Source: Basidiobolus heterosporus B8920 (lineage: Eukaryota > Basidiobolomycota > Basidiobolomycetes > Basidiobolales > Basidiobolaceae). Taken from it: a stretch of 54,592 nucleotides of DNA. The position numbers and the translations under genes are program-made. The stretch spans positions 1-54,592 of the forward strand of contig JNET01034446.1 of assembly GCA_000697455.1 (NCBI GenBank), given 5' to 3'. The notes beneath the pieces are model-generated. The model saw only the letters and a list, made by a program, of their open reading frames with translations. It made no database searches and had not been told where the DNA came from. The first letter of the stretch is position 1. Each line of letters starts with the position of its first letter. Below, piece after piece: positions 12,043-25,279 of this stretch.

Positions 12043-15000
12043 ATGACATTATTTACTGAAACATACCCGCTATCACTTCCCGAAGCAAACACTCATGAGT
12101 CTGCACAATTGTTACGCTGTGTAGATTCTACTACTGGTGAAGTAGAAGAAGCCGTTGCACAATTGTCAGGATTCCTAGGGTCTTTGCGAGGGAATTCTTA
12201 TACCCGAGAGTACTTGTTGAAGTTAGCTGAGCGCTTTCACGAAGACTCTTTTGTGAATAATAACACTCTCGTCCCTGCCAAAACCAATCATCTTTCAGTC
12301 AACCGGACGGAAATTAGTGATCATCTGAATAGTCTAAAAGATACTCTTCCCCAATACCGTCAGGGACTTGATAGTAACACTTCCTCAGCAGTATTTTTGG
12401 GTCATATCAATCAGCTTTTCTCTCTCGCTCAAGATTATCATAGAGATATAGATGAGGCTGAACCCACCCAAGTCCAGGATGAGAAGATATCTGCCTGGAA
12501 AAACGATATAGACAACCTGGAGAATACAGTATTGACTGATCTACTCAGTGAAATGAGTACATGCGTGAGCGATCTTGAGCATGACCGTAAATTGTTAAAA
12601 GATCATCAAGATGATATTGAAAGAAAGGTGGAAGACATCAAGAATCTCCTGAACGACAAATTGAAACAAATCACAGAGGTGAGAATGAAGAAGGCTTTCT
12701 TTGATGATGCCGTTCAGTTCCAAAGCTTATTGAAGGAAGCAACCGAATCCATGCTTGAGGTAAAGAAGATATCTGGTGTGATGAGAGGTCAAGATAGATG
12801 TGAGGATGAAGAAAACCTTGAGAAAATTAAAGGTGCTCTTCACACGCTTCAAGACTCTCTGCTTAGCCACGAGACTCGTTTGGAGGCAGTTCATGAACAC
12901 AAAGATTTACTACTCTCAAAATTACCTGAAACGTCAGATGAGGTTTCTGTATACATGAACAATGTTGAGAGTAGTTGGAAAGCATTCGTAAATTTCTGTC
13001 ACGACCAAGAGGACGATGTCAAGTCTATAGAGCATTGGTTATATCTTCACACTCACCTTGAAGAAGTCACCCAGCATTTAAATCTAGCAGAAAAAAAGAT
13101 TGATGCGGCACCCACACTTTCGCTAGCCAATCTACCCCAGGCCATTCACGAAACCGAGGATTTACTTTCTCAATCTTTGCTGCTTTTAGAACAGATTCAA
13201 GCTACAGACTTAGGGGAGATGTCAGTAGAGAATGAGGCCAATCAAAAGGCATTTGTCCACAGACAATCTAATCTTGATGACCGTCTGTCGACACTTCGTA
13301 ACACCCATGACGTCGGTAAATCCAAGATCATTCAGACTGCCTTTGATAAAGAAGTGGAAAGCGTACGTTTAGCCAGTGCTAACGAAAAAGAGAAGATTCA
13401 GCAGCGACAAAGGGTACTTAGGGAGCAGTTCCTTCCTGAAGGTGAGCTCGGTTCCCTCAAAACCCTCATCAAAACCGGTCAAGAGTCGCTATCAAGCAGC
13501 GTCGATATTCTTGGTCAACTGCAGCAAGACTGGGCCAGTATACAGGAGATCGTACATGAGCTAGCCAACGATGGCATCCCTAGCACAAATGTTGATACAA
13601 TTCTTGAGGGTCTGGATTCCGCTATTGGCGCGGAGAACCAGCAACTTCATGTCTACAAGAATATAATCACTCACATCCAAGCAGCAAGTAACATTGAGGC
13701 AGTAACCAACGAGCTGATCGCTGACATACTGGAAATTCGAATTGCAACTGACAAAAATTTCCTCACTCCTATCGAAGAGAAGGCCACCGATATTGAGAAG
13801 CGAGCTAACAGTCTCCATGACTTCAATGATCTCACCGCAGCCACCCTAAAGGAGATTCAAGAAGCAAGTGCTGAGGATACTTTGAGTAGCGACGAGGTTC
13901 GCACATTTACAGATGCCATCTTAAATCTCAAGGATAAGACCAATCAGGAGTGGGACGCTATGACTACCTTTTTGAGCAACAAGAAGCACATCATGACTGA
14001 ATATAAAGATGTGCTCTCTGCGTTAGATATGGCCAAAGCCAAGCTCAACAAAATGGGCAATCCCGAGGAGATAGGCCGAATAGTAGATCCTGAAAAGGAG
14101 CTCGCTGCTATTGAGGCTGATATTGAGCAGAAGATCAAGCCAGCAATCGCTACCGTCTCGCAAATGCTCACAGACTTCGCAGACATTGATCCATCTATGG
14201 AGGCATCCCGACCTGTGCTTTACAATAAGCTAGAGGAGCTCGACCAATTGGTCCAGAGTAAACGCAGTCAAGTAGGCAAGGCCCACGAGTTCCATGCCCT
14301 TGCTGATGAGGTAGATAGACTGATGGGTAGGATGCTGGAGATTCACGACGCTACAAACGATGAATCATTCAGTTACGAAGCAGCCCTTCATCACTTGGAA
14401 TCGAACTTTATCGCGCTTGCGCCGGACATTGTAAAAACTATCGAGAAGGCTCATGCTATTGCCATGGAGCTAGACGACTGGCGAGTCATTGCTAGATGGA
14501 ATGTTTTGCCAGAGCAGTGGGAAGAATTGCGCAGCCTACTTTCCAAAAAGAAAAAAGAGCTTTTGGATGCCTACAAGAAGGCCAGTGTATCAACCAGAAG
14601 GAGAGCATCTCAATCTACTCCTTCAAGATCTACTACACCGCTCTCTCGATCTGGAACACCTAGTAGATCCCTTTCGCGAATGTCGGCATCTGGTGGTCGT
14701 TTTAGCCGATTACGCATCAGTCCCAAAGAAGCGCCGATTTCACCAAACACATATACCTTCAACCCTAAAGATCAGCTCGACTCAGAAATCGGACGTATTG
14801 TTAACAACTGTCCGCTACGGGTGAAAATATCCAAGGCAAACGATCCAAACAAATACTGGATCGGCGAATCCCTCTGCTACTGCCGAATCCTGGCTAGTAA
14901 GATGGTCATGGTCCGCGTTGGTGGTGGTTGGTGCGAGCTCTCTCGGTAAATTTATGTATGATTGCTGATTTTCATTGGTACAGTGTTACTCACGCTTTAA

Positions 15001-15431
15001 ACCTCCTTTCTGGCCTACTGTAGTTATCTGCTAGGTAATGCGCTTTATCTTCGCTTTCTTTATGCCTTCTATTATAACTCACCCATTTCGGTATAGATCA
15101 CAACACGGAGCTGAACAGTGACGTCATTGAATTAGGTGGTGAGAGGATCAATCTCAATCTAAATCTGAAAACTCCCAAGCAACGGAGAGCGGTAAGTTGG
15201 TCGGTTAATAGCCCACCTTCAACCACGAGTACACCAACCACCACCCCTGGTCGGTATACTCCCAATCGTCAAACACCGAGCCGTCAAAGCCAGCGGCAAG
15301 CCCCAGGACGTCTCACCCCTGGACAACAGATATCACCAAACAGCTTACATAAGCTTACGATAGGTCGCAAGGTAGAAGGAACCAAGAGCCCTTCACCACG
15401 CAAGATACCCAGTTTAAGTCAGGCGCCATGA
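12043..15431 (+). CDS. Rod-GAS2 domain protein, paralogue lacking CH domains
   Basis: Exons 12043-14945, 15024-15034 (11-nt microexon) and 15097-15431 give 1,082 residues. A helical, spectrin-like rod (about 20-840) is followed by a Ser/Thr/Arg-rich hinge. A GAS2 domain at about 905-975 reads IGRIVNNCPLRVKISKAN, YWIG, LCYCRIL, MVMVRVGGGWCELSR. A 110-residue basic S/T/P-rich tail carries repeated TPxR/Q blocks. The sequence before the GAS2 domain (LPEQWEE, HxLxDEVDRLMG) parallels the upstream gene, showing common descent. No CH domain is encoded in the 585 bp upstream, so this copy should bind microtubules but not actin through CH. It also lacks the SxIP motif. Start: first in-frame ATG. Confidence 0.85.
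15024..15034 (+). other. 11-nt coding microexon, paralogous to 11258-11268
   Basis: Sequence ttatctgctag, preceded by ctgtag and followed by gtaatg. It completes Arg, encodes Tyr-Leu-Leu and starts the Asp codon (RYLLDH). Length, phase and protein position are identical to the upstream gene. Confidence 0.8.
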
Positions 15432-16105
15432 TTTACTATATAAAATATATATCTACGAAGTACACTAACCTCCAGTAACCATCTTAAAATCAAACGTAAT
15501 TACTCCCTGTCATCCCGTGTTTTCTCTATGTTACATCCTATACTACACTCTTTGTTACGCTACCTGTGAAATAAACGTAACCCTAACCCTACGCACCCTA
15601 CGCCATACAACAGACGTAATCATTAATCAGGAGTCATGAGAACAAAGAAATAGCGGTAGGCAGTATGGGCAGTGTGGGCAGTGTGAGCAGTATAATACAT
15701 ACAATACATATAGCTTCTAGATTGACTTCCAAAGTGTCTAACCATATAAGGACATCGATCACCAATTGCTGTCCCTGCTCATCCGTACCCCTTTGACTAG
15801 AACAAATTATCGAGAAATCTATCACCAGGATCGTCTGAAAAATGGTGCAAGTTACGCAATACTCATTGATTGCTATACTTCCAATAAATCAATTAATTCC
15901 ATCTAACCCATACTGATAACCATTGTCAAAATGCCATAAACAGATCCCAGTGAGGTAATATCCTGATTTAAATATAGCTATTCCATTGATAAACTGTCTA
16001 GTGTCACCGTTTCAGTTACCTCACCAACTTGTCCCTTATTCCTAACATTGTAGCTTTAATTCCCAAGTTTCTTTGAATTTTGTTACTGTACACACCTTGG
16101 GAAAT
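15432..16105. other. Intergenic 674 bp with telomere-like and 9-bp repeats
   Basis: Contains aaccctaaccct at 15579-15590 and three to four copies of a 9-bp unit (gggcagtgt) at about 15664-15690. No gene is seen. Most of it probably serves as the promoter of the V-ATPase gene starting at 16106. Confidence 0.5.
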
Positions 16106-19100
16106 ATGGATACTCATTATTTCCCAGCTATGAGTAGACGTTCACCGTCTAGTCTATTCCGTTCTGAGGACATGTCTCTCGTTCAGTTATTTATCCCAAC
16201 CGAAGTAGCACGTCCAACAGTCTCACATTTAGGTGAACTTGGAGTAATCCAATTTCGTGACGTAAGAAAGAGAACTTATGTACCTTCTGTACTTTAACAG
16301 CTCTAACGGTTGTTTTCTGACATCAGTTAAACTCTGAAACCACTACGTTTCAACGTGCTTTTGTTAATGAGATTAGAAGATTGGACGAAATTGAGAGGAA
16401 AATATGTATGTATTTCGGACTTTTACTCTTCTTAGTCTACCCTTCCTAATCCAAATTCTTAGTTGCCATTATTAAACAAAGTGAGAAGCAGCTTGTTAAG
16501 CCTCGCGCCTTTTCTACAGACGGGCATTTAAGCAGACCACAGGCTGCACGCGAGATCGATGAGCTGGAAGAAACGGTGAACCAGCATGAACAACGTTTAG
16601 CACAAATGAATAGTTCCTATGAGTCTTTGCAGAAAAGGCTCATGGAGATGACTGAAGTCAAGCATATCCTTCAACAAGCTACAACCTTCTTTCGTGAAGT
16701 ATGTGCGCCTTGAAACCACTGACTCTGCCAGAAATATATTAACCTATTCAATCGAAGGCAGAGACTCACCAAGAGCAAATTAGCCGAAGCTCCTTTGATG
16801 ACTCGGCCCCACTCCTTCAAGCACAGGATATAGAAGTTGGTGGCTCAGAAGGAGTCGCACACGTAAATATTGGGTAAGCAATGCCCTATAGATGCATTTA
16901 GAATACAAGACTTATCCTGTTAACGTTGGCTAGCTTTATTGCCGGGGTCATTCCAAGACATAGAATTCACATCTTCGAAAGAGTTTTGTGGAGAGCGTTA
17001 CGCGGAAACTTATATATGCACTGGGGAGAAATCGAAGAAGCCATCATAGACCCGGAAACACAAGAGCATATCGATAAGAACGTATTCATCATTTTTGCTC
17101 ATGGTCAAGAGATTCTTGCTAAGATCAAGAGGGTTTCTGAATCAATGAATGCCACTTTGTATCCCATTGAAGAGAGCGTTGAAGATAGACGTGCACATGC
17201 GATAGACGTGGCAAGCAAAATTGAAGATTTGAATAATGTAAGTGCTAAGGCCCATCGATGGCCTTCGTACATGTTCTTACACTTGTTGTTTAGGTGTTAT
17301 ACAATATCAACCAGACTCGACGAACAGAACTCGTTGCTGCCTCCGATAATCTAATGTCTTGGCTGGTTACAATCAAAAAGGAAAAGGCGATTTACGACGT
17401 CATGAACCGGTTTATCTACGACGCCAACCGTAAATGCTTGATTGCGGAAGGGTGGTGTCCTACAAATGAGATCGATCGTATTCAATTTGTCATTCGCAGT
17501 GACTCGGTAAACGTGTAATATATGGAATATCTGCTAATTGATATGGCATTAACTGTTTGGAGTAGGCGCAGTCGGGATCTAATATCAGCTCTATTCTAAC
17601 CGAGCTTCATACCACCAAAGAGCCTCCAACATTCCATCGGACCAACAAGTTTACTGAAGGATTTCAAGGTATTGTGGATGCATACGGCGTTGCGAAATAC
17701 AAGGAAGTAAACCCTGGTCTCTTTACCGTGATTACTTTCCCTTTTCTCTTTGCCGTCATGTTTGGGGACTTTGGGCATGGTTTGATTATGACCACGTTTG
17801 CTCTGTGGATGTGTCTTAAGGAACGCAAGTTGCAAAAAGCTGGGGGTGGAGAGGTATGCGTGTTTGCTAGCTACTACGATTGGGCAGGCTCTTAACCTTC
17901 TTTTCCCAGATCTTTGGCATGATGTTTTCAGGCCGTTACATTATACTTCTCATGGGGCTCTTCTCCATGTTCACTGGTCTTATATACAACGATATGTTCT
18001 CCAAAAGCTTGTATCTCTTCCGCTCAGGTTGGGAGTTTCCTAACCCTACCACCGCAGGACAGCCTGTTGTGGCCACTAAAGTTGGCGTCTACCCTTTCGG
18101 TCTCGATCCGGTAAACAACCCAATTCCAAGTATGCTCTTGAACCTATACTTAATCTTTTTGTACAGGCTTGGCATGGAAGCGACAACTACCTGATTTTCA
18201 CCAATTCGTACAAAATGAAAATGTCGGTCATCTTCGGTGTGGCTCAGGTAATCTTCCTACAAGACATTATCACCCTTTCTGCTGCCTAACACACCCCAAC
18301 AGATGACCTTCGGAATCGTGTTGACTGTATTCAACTATAAGTACTTCAAGAGGGAGTACAGCATATGGGCCGAGTTTTTGCCACAGGTTCTTTTCATGGA
18401 GTGTATATTTGGCTATCTCGTGCTCACCATCTTGTACAAATGGTCAATTGATTGGTTTGCCACGGATTCTAATGGCTTGCCTCTATACAAAACACCACCT
18501 GGACTGCTAAATATGCTGATTTACATGTTTTTGAATCCAGGCCATGTCGAACCCGAGGATCAACTCTATCCTGGACAGGTAGGCTTCAGGGAGTCTTTAG
18601 TTAAGTTCCATGGCTTATTGTCTTTCTGTAGGGAATTTTCCAAGCATTTCTTTTGCTTGTGGCTTTTGTGTGCGTCCCTTGGATGCTTTGTGCTAAGCCA
18701 TACATTTTAAAGAAAGAACACGACAGAATCATTGATGCAGGCTACACTACCGTTGGAACTCAGAGTCACGACAATGAAAGTTATGATGGACATTTGAATG
18801 AAGAATCCGAGTCCCACGACGTTGGTTGCTTTAAATTCGTTGCCACCGAATGAATGTTCACTAACGTTTACTTCGAAGGATTTTGATTTTGGGGATATTG
18901 TTATCCATCAAGTGATTCACACCATTGAGTTCTGTCTAGGATGTATTTCCAATACCGCATCCTACCTACGGTTATGGGCGCTTAGCTTGGCCCATGCACG
19001 TAAGTAATCCAGAGATTGTGTTTGATGAACTTTGCTTAGAATACTACTTACATCCATGTGATAGAACTTTCCGAGGTTCTCTGGAGTATGACCCTAGATT

Positions 19101-19403
19101 TATGCTTTACCCTAAACCCAAGCATACGGCCCCTGGGGATATTGGTTGGCTTTAGTGTTTGGTTTATTTTAACAGTTAGCATCCTTTTGATCATGGAGGG
19201 ACTGTCAGCTTTCCTTCATGCGCTACGACTACACTGGTATGCCAGTTCAACTTGATGTTAGTGTGTGTTCATGAGCTAACTACTCCCTGCCCTTCTCTCT
19301 TCCTTTCTCTAGGGTGGAGTTCAATAACAAATTTTACGAAGGCACCGGTACCTTGTTCGAACCGTTTTCTTTCAAGGTTGTTCTTGAAGAGGATAGTGAA
19401 TAA
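16106..19403 (+). CDS. V-ATPase V0 subunit a, copy A (13 introns)
   Basis: Subunit a is the membrane stator of the vacuolar proton pump and supplies the half-channels for protons. Fourteen exons: 16106-16261, 16327-16405, 16463-16698, 16758-16873, 16934-17237, 17294-17506, 17566-17853, 17910-18110, 18167-18247, 18303-18578, 18632-18820, 18879-18999, 19065-19236, 19313-19403. All phases fit, giving 840 residues, the usual length. Landmarks are [46 protein letters not shown] and [12 protein letters not shown], with the essential transport Arg at 744. One intron (18821-18878) uses a GTTGGT donor. The single-frame pieces look broken in isolation, but splicing gives an intact protein. It is the first of a tandem pair. 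Vph1-like or Stv1-like localisation cannot be told from sequence alone. Confidence 0.9.
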
Positions 19404-20062
19404 CTACCCATCCGATTCATCCAACGCTTCCAATCCGAATAAACCAAGTTGATATTTGTATTTAAGATAGATAGATAAGATGAATGGCAAGACGGTTAGA
19501 AAGATCTTTAACATGATTATGACCAAATAAAATATTATTAACCCTACTTACGCTCATCCTACCCACGCTTAATCCACGTTATGAATCAACCCAAATTGTC
19601 AACCATCGCTATCGCTTTAGTGACGAGTTCGGCTAATCTAGCTACCGCAGGTGATAGATGATTTGACCCCATAACCCTAACCCTAATCATCTACCAAATC
19701 TAGTGCGTAATATTATATTCGTGTAACATCATTTGCTTATACTTCCTGATTGGCCAAATACCAAACACTCCCATGTTCCGTTACTTTCATGACAATAATT
19801 ACAACAATCCAACCAAATTAAAAATAAGGAATGCGTTAATGCTCATTAAATGCTAATCTAGTGAGCTATAACCCTGAATCTTTGACCCTTGTCTGTCATC
19901 ATCATTTTTTACCTGCTTTTTACCTGCTCCCTGCGCCGCTTAAATCTTCCAATCTTTCTGCTACGTTAGCTATTCGGAAGTCTTCGTTAGCCTTAAACTA
20001 CTCTATATTCACCGACACTTTATATTCTTTGAAGAGTTGCGCTTTCTGTGTCAATAGTTTTC
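19404..20062. other. Intergenic 659 bp
   Basis: AT-rich spacer between tandem V-ATPase copies A and B. It contains the telomere-like aaccctaaccctaa at 19673-19686, downstream of copy A. No gene is seen. Confidence 0.5.
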
Positions 20063-22905
20063 ATGACTTCTCCAATTCGCAGTAGAGCGGCGCCAAGATC
20101 GCCCTCTACACTCTTCCGCTCAGAGGACATGTCCCTCGTACAGCTCTTCATTCCTGCCGAAGTAGCTCAGTCTACAGTTTCTCGTCTTGGAGAACTTGGT
20201 GCTATTCAATTTAGAGACGTATGTAACACACATCTATATCATTATTTCTTTGTGTTCCAACTAATTATTCGGTTTCTTTTCTTCAGCTCAATTCTGATAC
20301 TACCACTTTCCAAAGAGCTTTTGTTAAAGAAATCAGAAAGTTGGATGATATCGAAAGAAAATTACGTATGTCTTCGAAGATATGCCTTCATTGAATTGAT
20401 TTCACTAATGCAAGTTATAGGTTTCTTGTCTCATCAATGTGAAAAGTTACAACTTCCCATTCAGCCTCCCGCTTCTGGAAAGTACCTTTCTAGACCGAGA
20501 GCTCCTCAAGAAATTGTCGATCTAGAGGAGACTGTTTTCCAACAAGAGGGACGGGTTCTTCAGATGAACAGCTCGCACGAGACTTTGCAAAAAAGATTGA
20601 CCGAGTTAGTTGAAATCAAACATATCGTTCAACAAACTAACAAATTTTTCCGTGAGGTGTGTGTTTTCCAACTCTCTAATTGATTTAGACATTTCACTGA
20701 TGTTCTCTTGTGGTATAAATTAGGGTGAAGATCATACTGAGCAAATTCGTCGTAATTCTGTTGATGAATCCTCAGCTCTACTTCAGCCTGATGTTGAAAC
20801 TGGACCTACCAATGAACTTCAACATCCTAACGTTGGGTATGTGTGGTAGTGACTATCAGAATCCTACTTTCTTTGATCCTAATATTGTCATTTCGTGGTT
20901 TAGTTTTGTTTCCGGTGTCATCGCTAGAAGTAAAATCAACGTTTTCGAGAGAATTTTGTGGAGAGCTCTTCGTGGTAACCTTTACATGAACTATGCCGAA
21001 ATTCAAGATCCGTTGATAGATCCTGAAACAGACGATTCTGTTGAGAAAAACGTCTTTATTATTTTCGCTCACGGTCAAGAGATTCTCAACAAGATTCGTA
21101 GAGTATCGGAATCTATGGGTGCTACTCTTTATAGTATTGAGGAGAATCCTGAAGATAGACGTGCCCGCGCGCTTGACGTTGCTAACAAAATTGAGGACTT
21201 GAACAATGTAATAATCTATTTCAAGTGTGTCATTAAGCGTCCATCCCCTAAACTCGTTTATTTCCTATTCTAGGTTCTTTATAATATTAATCAAACTCGT
21301 CGTGCCGAGCTTATCAAAGTTGCCGAGAATTTAGCTACTTGGATGACTGTCGTCAAGAAAGAAAAGGCCGTTTATGACACCATGAACAGATTCATATACG
21401 ACTCCAACCGGAAATGTCTGATTGCCGAAGGGTGGTGTCCAAGTGGCTCTATCGATGAGGTCCAAGAGGTCCTGCGCGCAGATTCGACTCAATCAGGCGG
21501 TAATGTCGGTTCGGTTCTTACCGAATTGCATACCACTAGAGAACCACCCACCTATCACCGTACCAACAAGTTTACTGAAGGTTTCCAGAATATCGTGGAT
21601 GCTTATGGTGTAGCTCGTTACAAGGAAGTCAACCCTGGTCTCTTCACCATCATTACTTTCCCATTTTTGTTCGCGGTCATGTTCGGTGATCTGGGACATG
21701 GTATGATCATGACCTGTTTTGGTCTTTACTTATGCCTTAACGAAAAGAAGCTCAAATCATTCGACGGCGGTGAAATGTTCGGCATGGTATTTGGTGGGCG
21801 CTATCTAATTCTTCTTATGGGTTTCTTTTCCATGTTTACTGGATTGATCTACAACGATATTTTCTCGCAAAGTCTGTCCATCTTCCAATCTGGATGGGTG
21901 TTCCCCACCCCAGTTGCAAACCAGACCACCGAAGCAATTTCCGTTGGAGTTTATCCGTTTGGGCTTGATCCGGCTTGGCATGGTACCGATAACTTCCTGA
22001 TCTTTACCAACTCATACAAGATGAAGATGTCCGTTATCTTCGGCATTTGTCAGATGACTTTGGGTATCATCTTGACAATTTACAATTACAAGCACTTCAA
22101 TAAGGAATTTAGTATTTGGGCTGAGTTCGTGCCTCAGATTCTGTTCTTAGAGTCCATTTTCGGCTACCTCGTTATCACCATCATTTACAAGTGGAGTATC
22201 GATTGGTTTGCTACTGATGCCAACGGTGTCCCTCTCCATAACAGTCCACCAAGTCTCTTGAATATGCTGATTTACATGTTCCTAAGCCCAGGAAACGTAG
22301 AACCTAAAGATCAACTTTTCGCAGGACAAGGCCAACTACAATTCTCACTCCTCATCATAGCACTTATCTGCGTCCCATGGATGCTTCTCACCAAGCCCTA
22401 TATATTGAAGAGAGAGCATGATAAGATCGTCGCTGCCGGATACGCCCCTGTTCAAGGTAACGATAGAGAATCTGAAGCTGAAGCTGACGGAAACGATGAT
22501 GGGGACAAGGATGGCCATGATGATTACGATTTTGGTGAAATCATGGTACACCAGGCTATTCACACCATCGAGTTCTGCTTGAATTGTATCTCCAACACAG
22601 CATCCTACTTGCGTCTGTGGGCCCTTTCGCTAGCACATGCTCAATTATCTGAGGTTCTCTGGGACATGACTTTGGTTCCTTCATACATGTTGCCAGCATC
22701 ATTCCTTCCAATCAGCTTGACCATCGGTTTTGCCGTATGGTTTTCGCTCACTGTTAGTATTCTACTTTGTATGGAAGGCCTTTCTGCGTTTTTGCACGCT
22801 CTTCGTCTACATTGGGTTGAGTTCAATGGTAAGTTTTACCAAGGAACTGGTGAGCAATTTGAACCTTTTTCGTTCAAAAGTGTTCTGGAGAACTCCAATG
22901 AATAA
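20063..22905 (+). CDS. V-ATPase V0 subunit a, copy B (5 introns)
   Basis: Exons 20063-20218, 20287-20365, 20421-20656, 20724-20836, 20904-21207 and 21274-22905 give 839 residues. The first five introns sit at the same positions and phases as in copy A (exon sizes 156, 79, 236, 113 versus 116, and 304 nt). The last exon is a fusion of what are exons 6-14 in copy A. Motifs match copy A, including [14 protein letters not shown] and [19 protein letters not shown] (essential Arg at 743), with an acidic cytosolic loop (ESEAEADGNDDGDKDGHDD) before the last membrane helices. Start: first ATG, MTSPIRSRAAPRSPS. Copies A and B are the closest pair by position and gene structure. Confidence 0.93.
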
Positions 22906-23356
22906 TCTAAACACTATCCATCCCAACAGTAGTTTACCCAAGAATCTGGTGTAAACCCTGTTTACTATTCCCGTACTTTAGCTCCTTTTTTACCTTTGCC
23001 CTTGCCCCTACCCCTACTCACCTAACTACCTTACTTTTACCCTCGCCTTCCATTCACCTCACCGAGAGTTTTTTTATGATACGAACAGATTTGCGAGATA
23101 GCATTTCACGACTTACGATTGCTACTTGGGATCATACAACATAAATAAAGTTGCTTTCTAATTAAGTCAAATTGTACTTGGCGATTTTTTCTAGTTATCT
23201 TTGAGTAACGATATTAGATAATCGAATGATTGATGAATAAATATCCGTAAATGTTGGGAAGGGAAAAATCGCTCATAGTACTACGATCACAATACAATCA
23301 TACAATCATAATCCTAATCCCAATCCCATACTATTGTTGACTTTACTGGTACAAGT
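22906..23356. other. Intergenic 451 bp
   Basis: Contains a pyrimidine-rich stretch (about 22985-23050, many ccct/cct runs) downstream of V-ATPase copy B, then AT-rich sequence before GWT1. No gene is seen. Confidence 0.45.
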
Positions 23357-25159
23357 ATGGACACAGAAGACTATCGTGAAGCCAAGATCCAGTGGGTTAC
23401 GGGACAAACCGGCTCCACCATTTCAGAAATCAATGCGGTGATTTTGGTAAACTTGGTAAGTTCCTTTAAAGTAATAACTGAGTAACTAACTTCCCTTCCC
23501 AAGTTAACTTTTCACCCATTCAGTGCGCCTTTTTCTTATGGACTTGTTGTCAAAGGTTCGGTTTCCCTAGAGCACATACACCTTTAACTCACTGGTTTAG
23601 CTGGGAGTTTTTCCTTTTCCCCTTGGTCTCACTTGTGTCACAAACGTTTACGCAAGGGAATAAATTCCTTATCCCTGGACTGTTACTTACAAGCATCGGT
23701 GTGTACGTTAAGGCAAAAAAAGAGAACCTTACCTCGAACCCTACCTCTCCTTCTCCAGATGTCTCCGAAGAGGTGTACAAAAAAAGTCTTACCCCTAACA
23801 AGATCTCCCGAAAATCATACATCAGCGTTTATCGTGCACTCATGATGCTTCTTACTTGTGTCGCGATCTTGGCTGTTGATTTTCCTATCTTTCCTAGACG
23901 CTTCGCTAAGGTGGAAACGTTTGGTACTTCTTTGGTAAGAAAGTATTTTTGATATTTTAAAGGGTCTCTTTTACCTTCTTCTATTCTTCTTGTTTGGTTA
24001 ACTCGATAGGATTTAGATGGATTTGGGGGTTGGATCGTTTGTATTTTCTGCTGGAGTAGTCGCGGCTAAACATACTTTACCCGAATTTACGGGTAAACGG
24101 GGATCATTTTTGAAAGAGATGCAGAAATCTTTGAAGAGTGCGTTCCCATTGTTGGTCCTTGGTTTCGCTAGACTTTTGATGGTGAAAGGCATCGAATATC
24201 AGGTATTTTGGACGATCTTTGATGGATTCTTCTTGAATTGATCTTACTCTCCTTTACGCTTTTCTAGGAACATGTCACTGAGTACGGGGTCCATTGGAAT
24301 TTCTTTGTCACCCTTGGATTCTTGCCAATCTTTGTGACCCTCAGTAGAGGGTTGGCGAAAGGAGCCCGTTTTGCTGGCCCGCTTATCATTCTTGGTAGGG
24401 AAGATCGGGGAGTAACCATGGTTGTTCGTGACTAACATGATTGAAATAGGTTACCAGGTGGCCCTGTGGTATGGTGTGGAAGATTTTATCCTTAACGCAC
24501 CGCGAGTGGATCTCTTGAGCATGAACCGAGAGGGGGTGTTTAGCTTCTTGGGTAGTGATTGATGAGTGCTTTATCGTGCGACACATGGGATATTAACCTT
24601 ATCTCTCTATCTATAGGCTATCTGTCTATCTTCCTTGTGGGCTTGGAAACTGGATCCATCGTTCTTCCAGATCCACCCACCTACAAACAACGTCAAAAGC
24701 AACCGATGGTGCTGTTGATCGCTGCGGTGGTTATGTGGACTTTGTTCCATGTGGTTAGAGGATTCCTCGAAATCGAGGTTTCCAGACGAATGGTTGGATT
24801 TATTCTATGGGAACATACTTTGAATTACTCTAGTAATAACCTACTTTAATTAGGCTAACCTCCCGTATGTGCTCTGGGTGGTGGCGTTCAATCTAACCCT
24901 GGTGTTGGTTATCATGTCCATTGAACGTTGCATTAATCCTAATGTGTTGAGTCCAGAGGTTCCTGAACTTCTGGCCAGTTTGAACCAGAACGGATTGACA
25001 GTGTTCCTAGTGGCCAATGTTCTTACGGGATTGATCAATCTTTCCATGCGAACTATCTACACCGCACCATGGCTGTCGTTCGTCGTGTGTAGTGGTTATT
25101 TATTGGTGATATGTGCTGTTGCGGTCTGGATGAAATTGAATGGTCTACGTCTTCGATAA
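23357..25159 (+). CDS. GWT1: GPI-anchor inositol acyltransferase, GWT1/PIG-W family
   Basis: Gwt1 acylates the inositol of GlcN-PI in the endoplasmic reticulum during GPI-anchor synthesis and is the target of the antifungal manogepix. Seven exons: 23357-23455, 23524-23934, 24017-24202, 24268-24394, 24450-24551, 24617-24792, 24854-25159, giving 468 residues, normal for the family. The N-terminus has the family motif [10 protein letters not shown] multi-pass membrane profile follows, with [32 protein letters not shown] and [16 protein letters not shown], and the C-terminal [17 protein letters not shown]. The sixth intron uses a GTTGGA donor, supported by the conserved RRMANLPY junction. The start was chosen because [15 protein letters not shown] aligns with the family N-terminus. 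Confidence 0.93.
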
Positions 25160-25279
25160 ATTCTTCACTTTCACATCCTACTTTATTAAACATGGGATTT
25201 ATTTTACGGGTTTATTTTACTAAATGTCTTTGTACAAGCGATTGAGGATTAATTGGGGATCTTCACGTAAGTCGTGGGC

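Noticed and set aside
16106-19403. V-ATPase copy A as a frameshifted pseudogene
   Set aside because: The apparent breaks all fall at GT...AG introns of 53-76 nt, and the 14 exons join without any phase error or missing motif.
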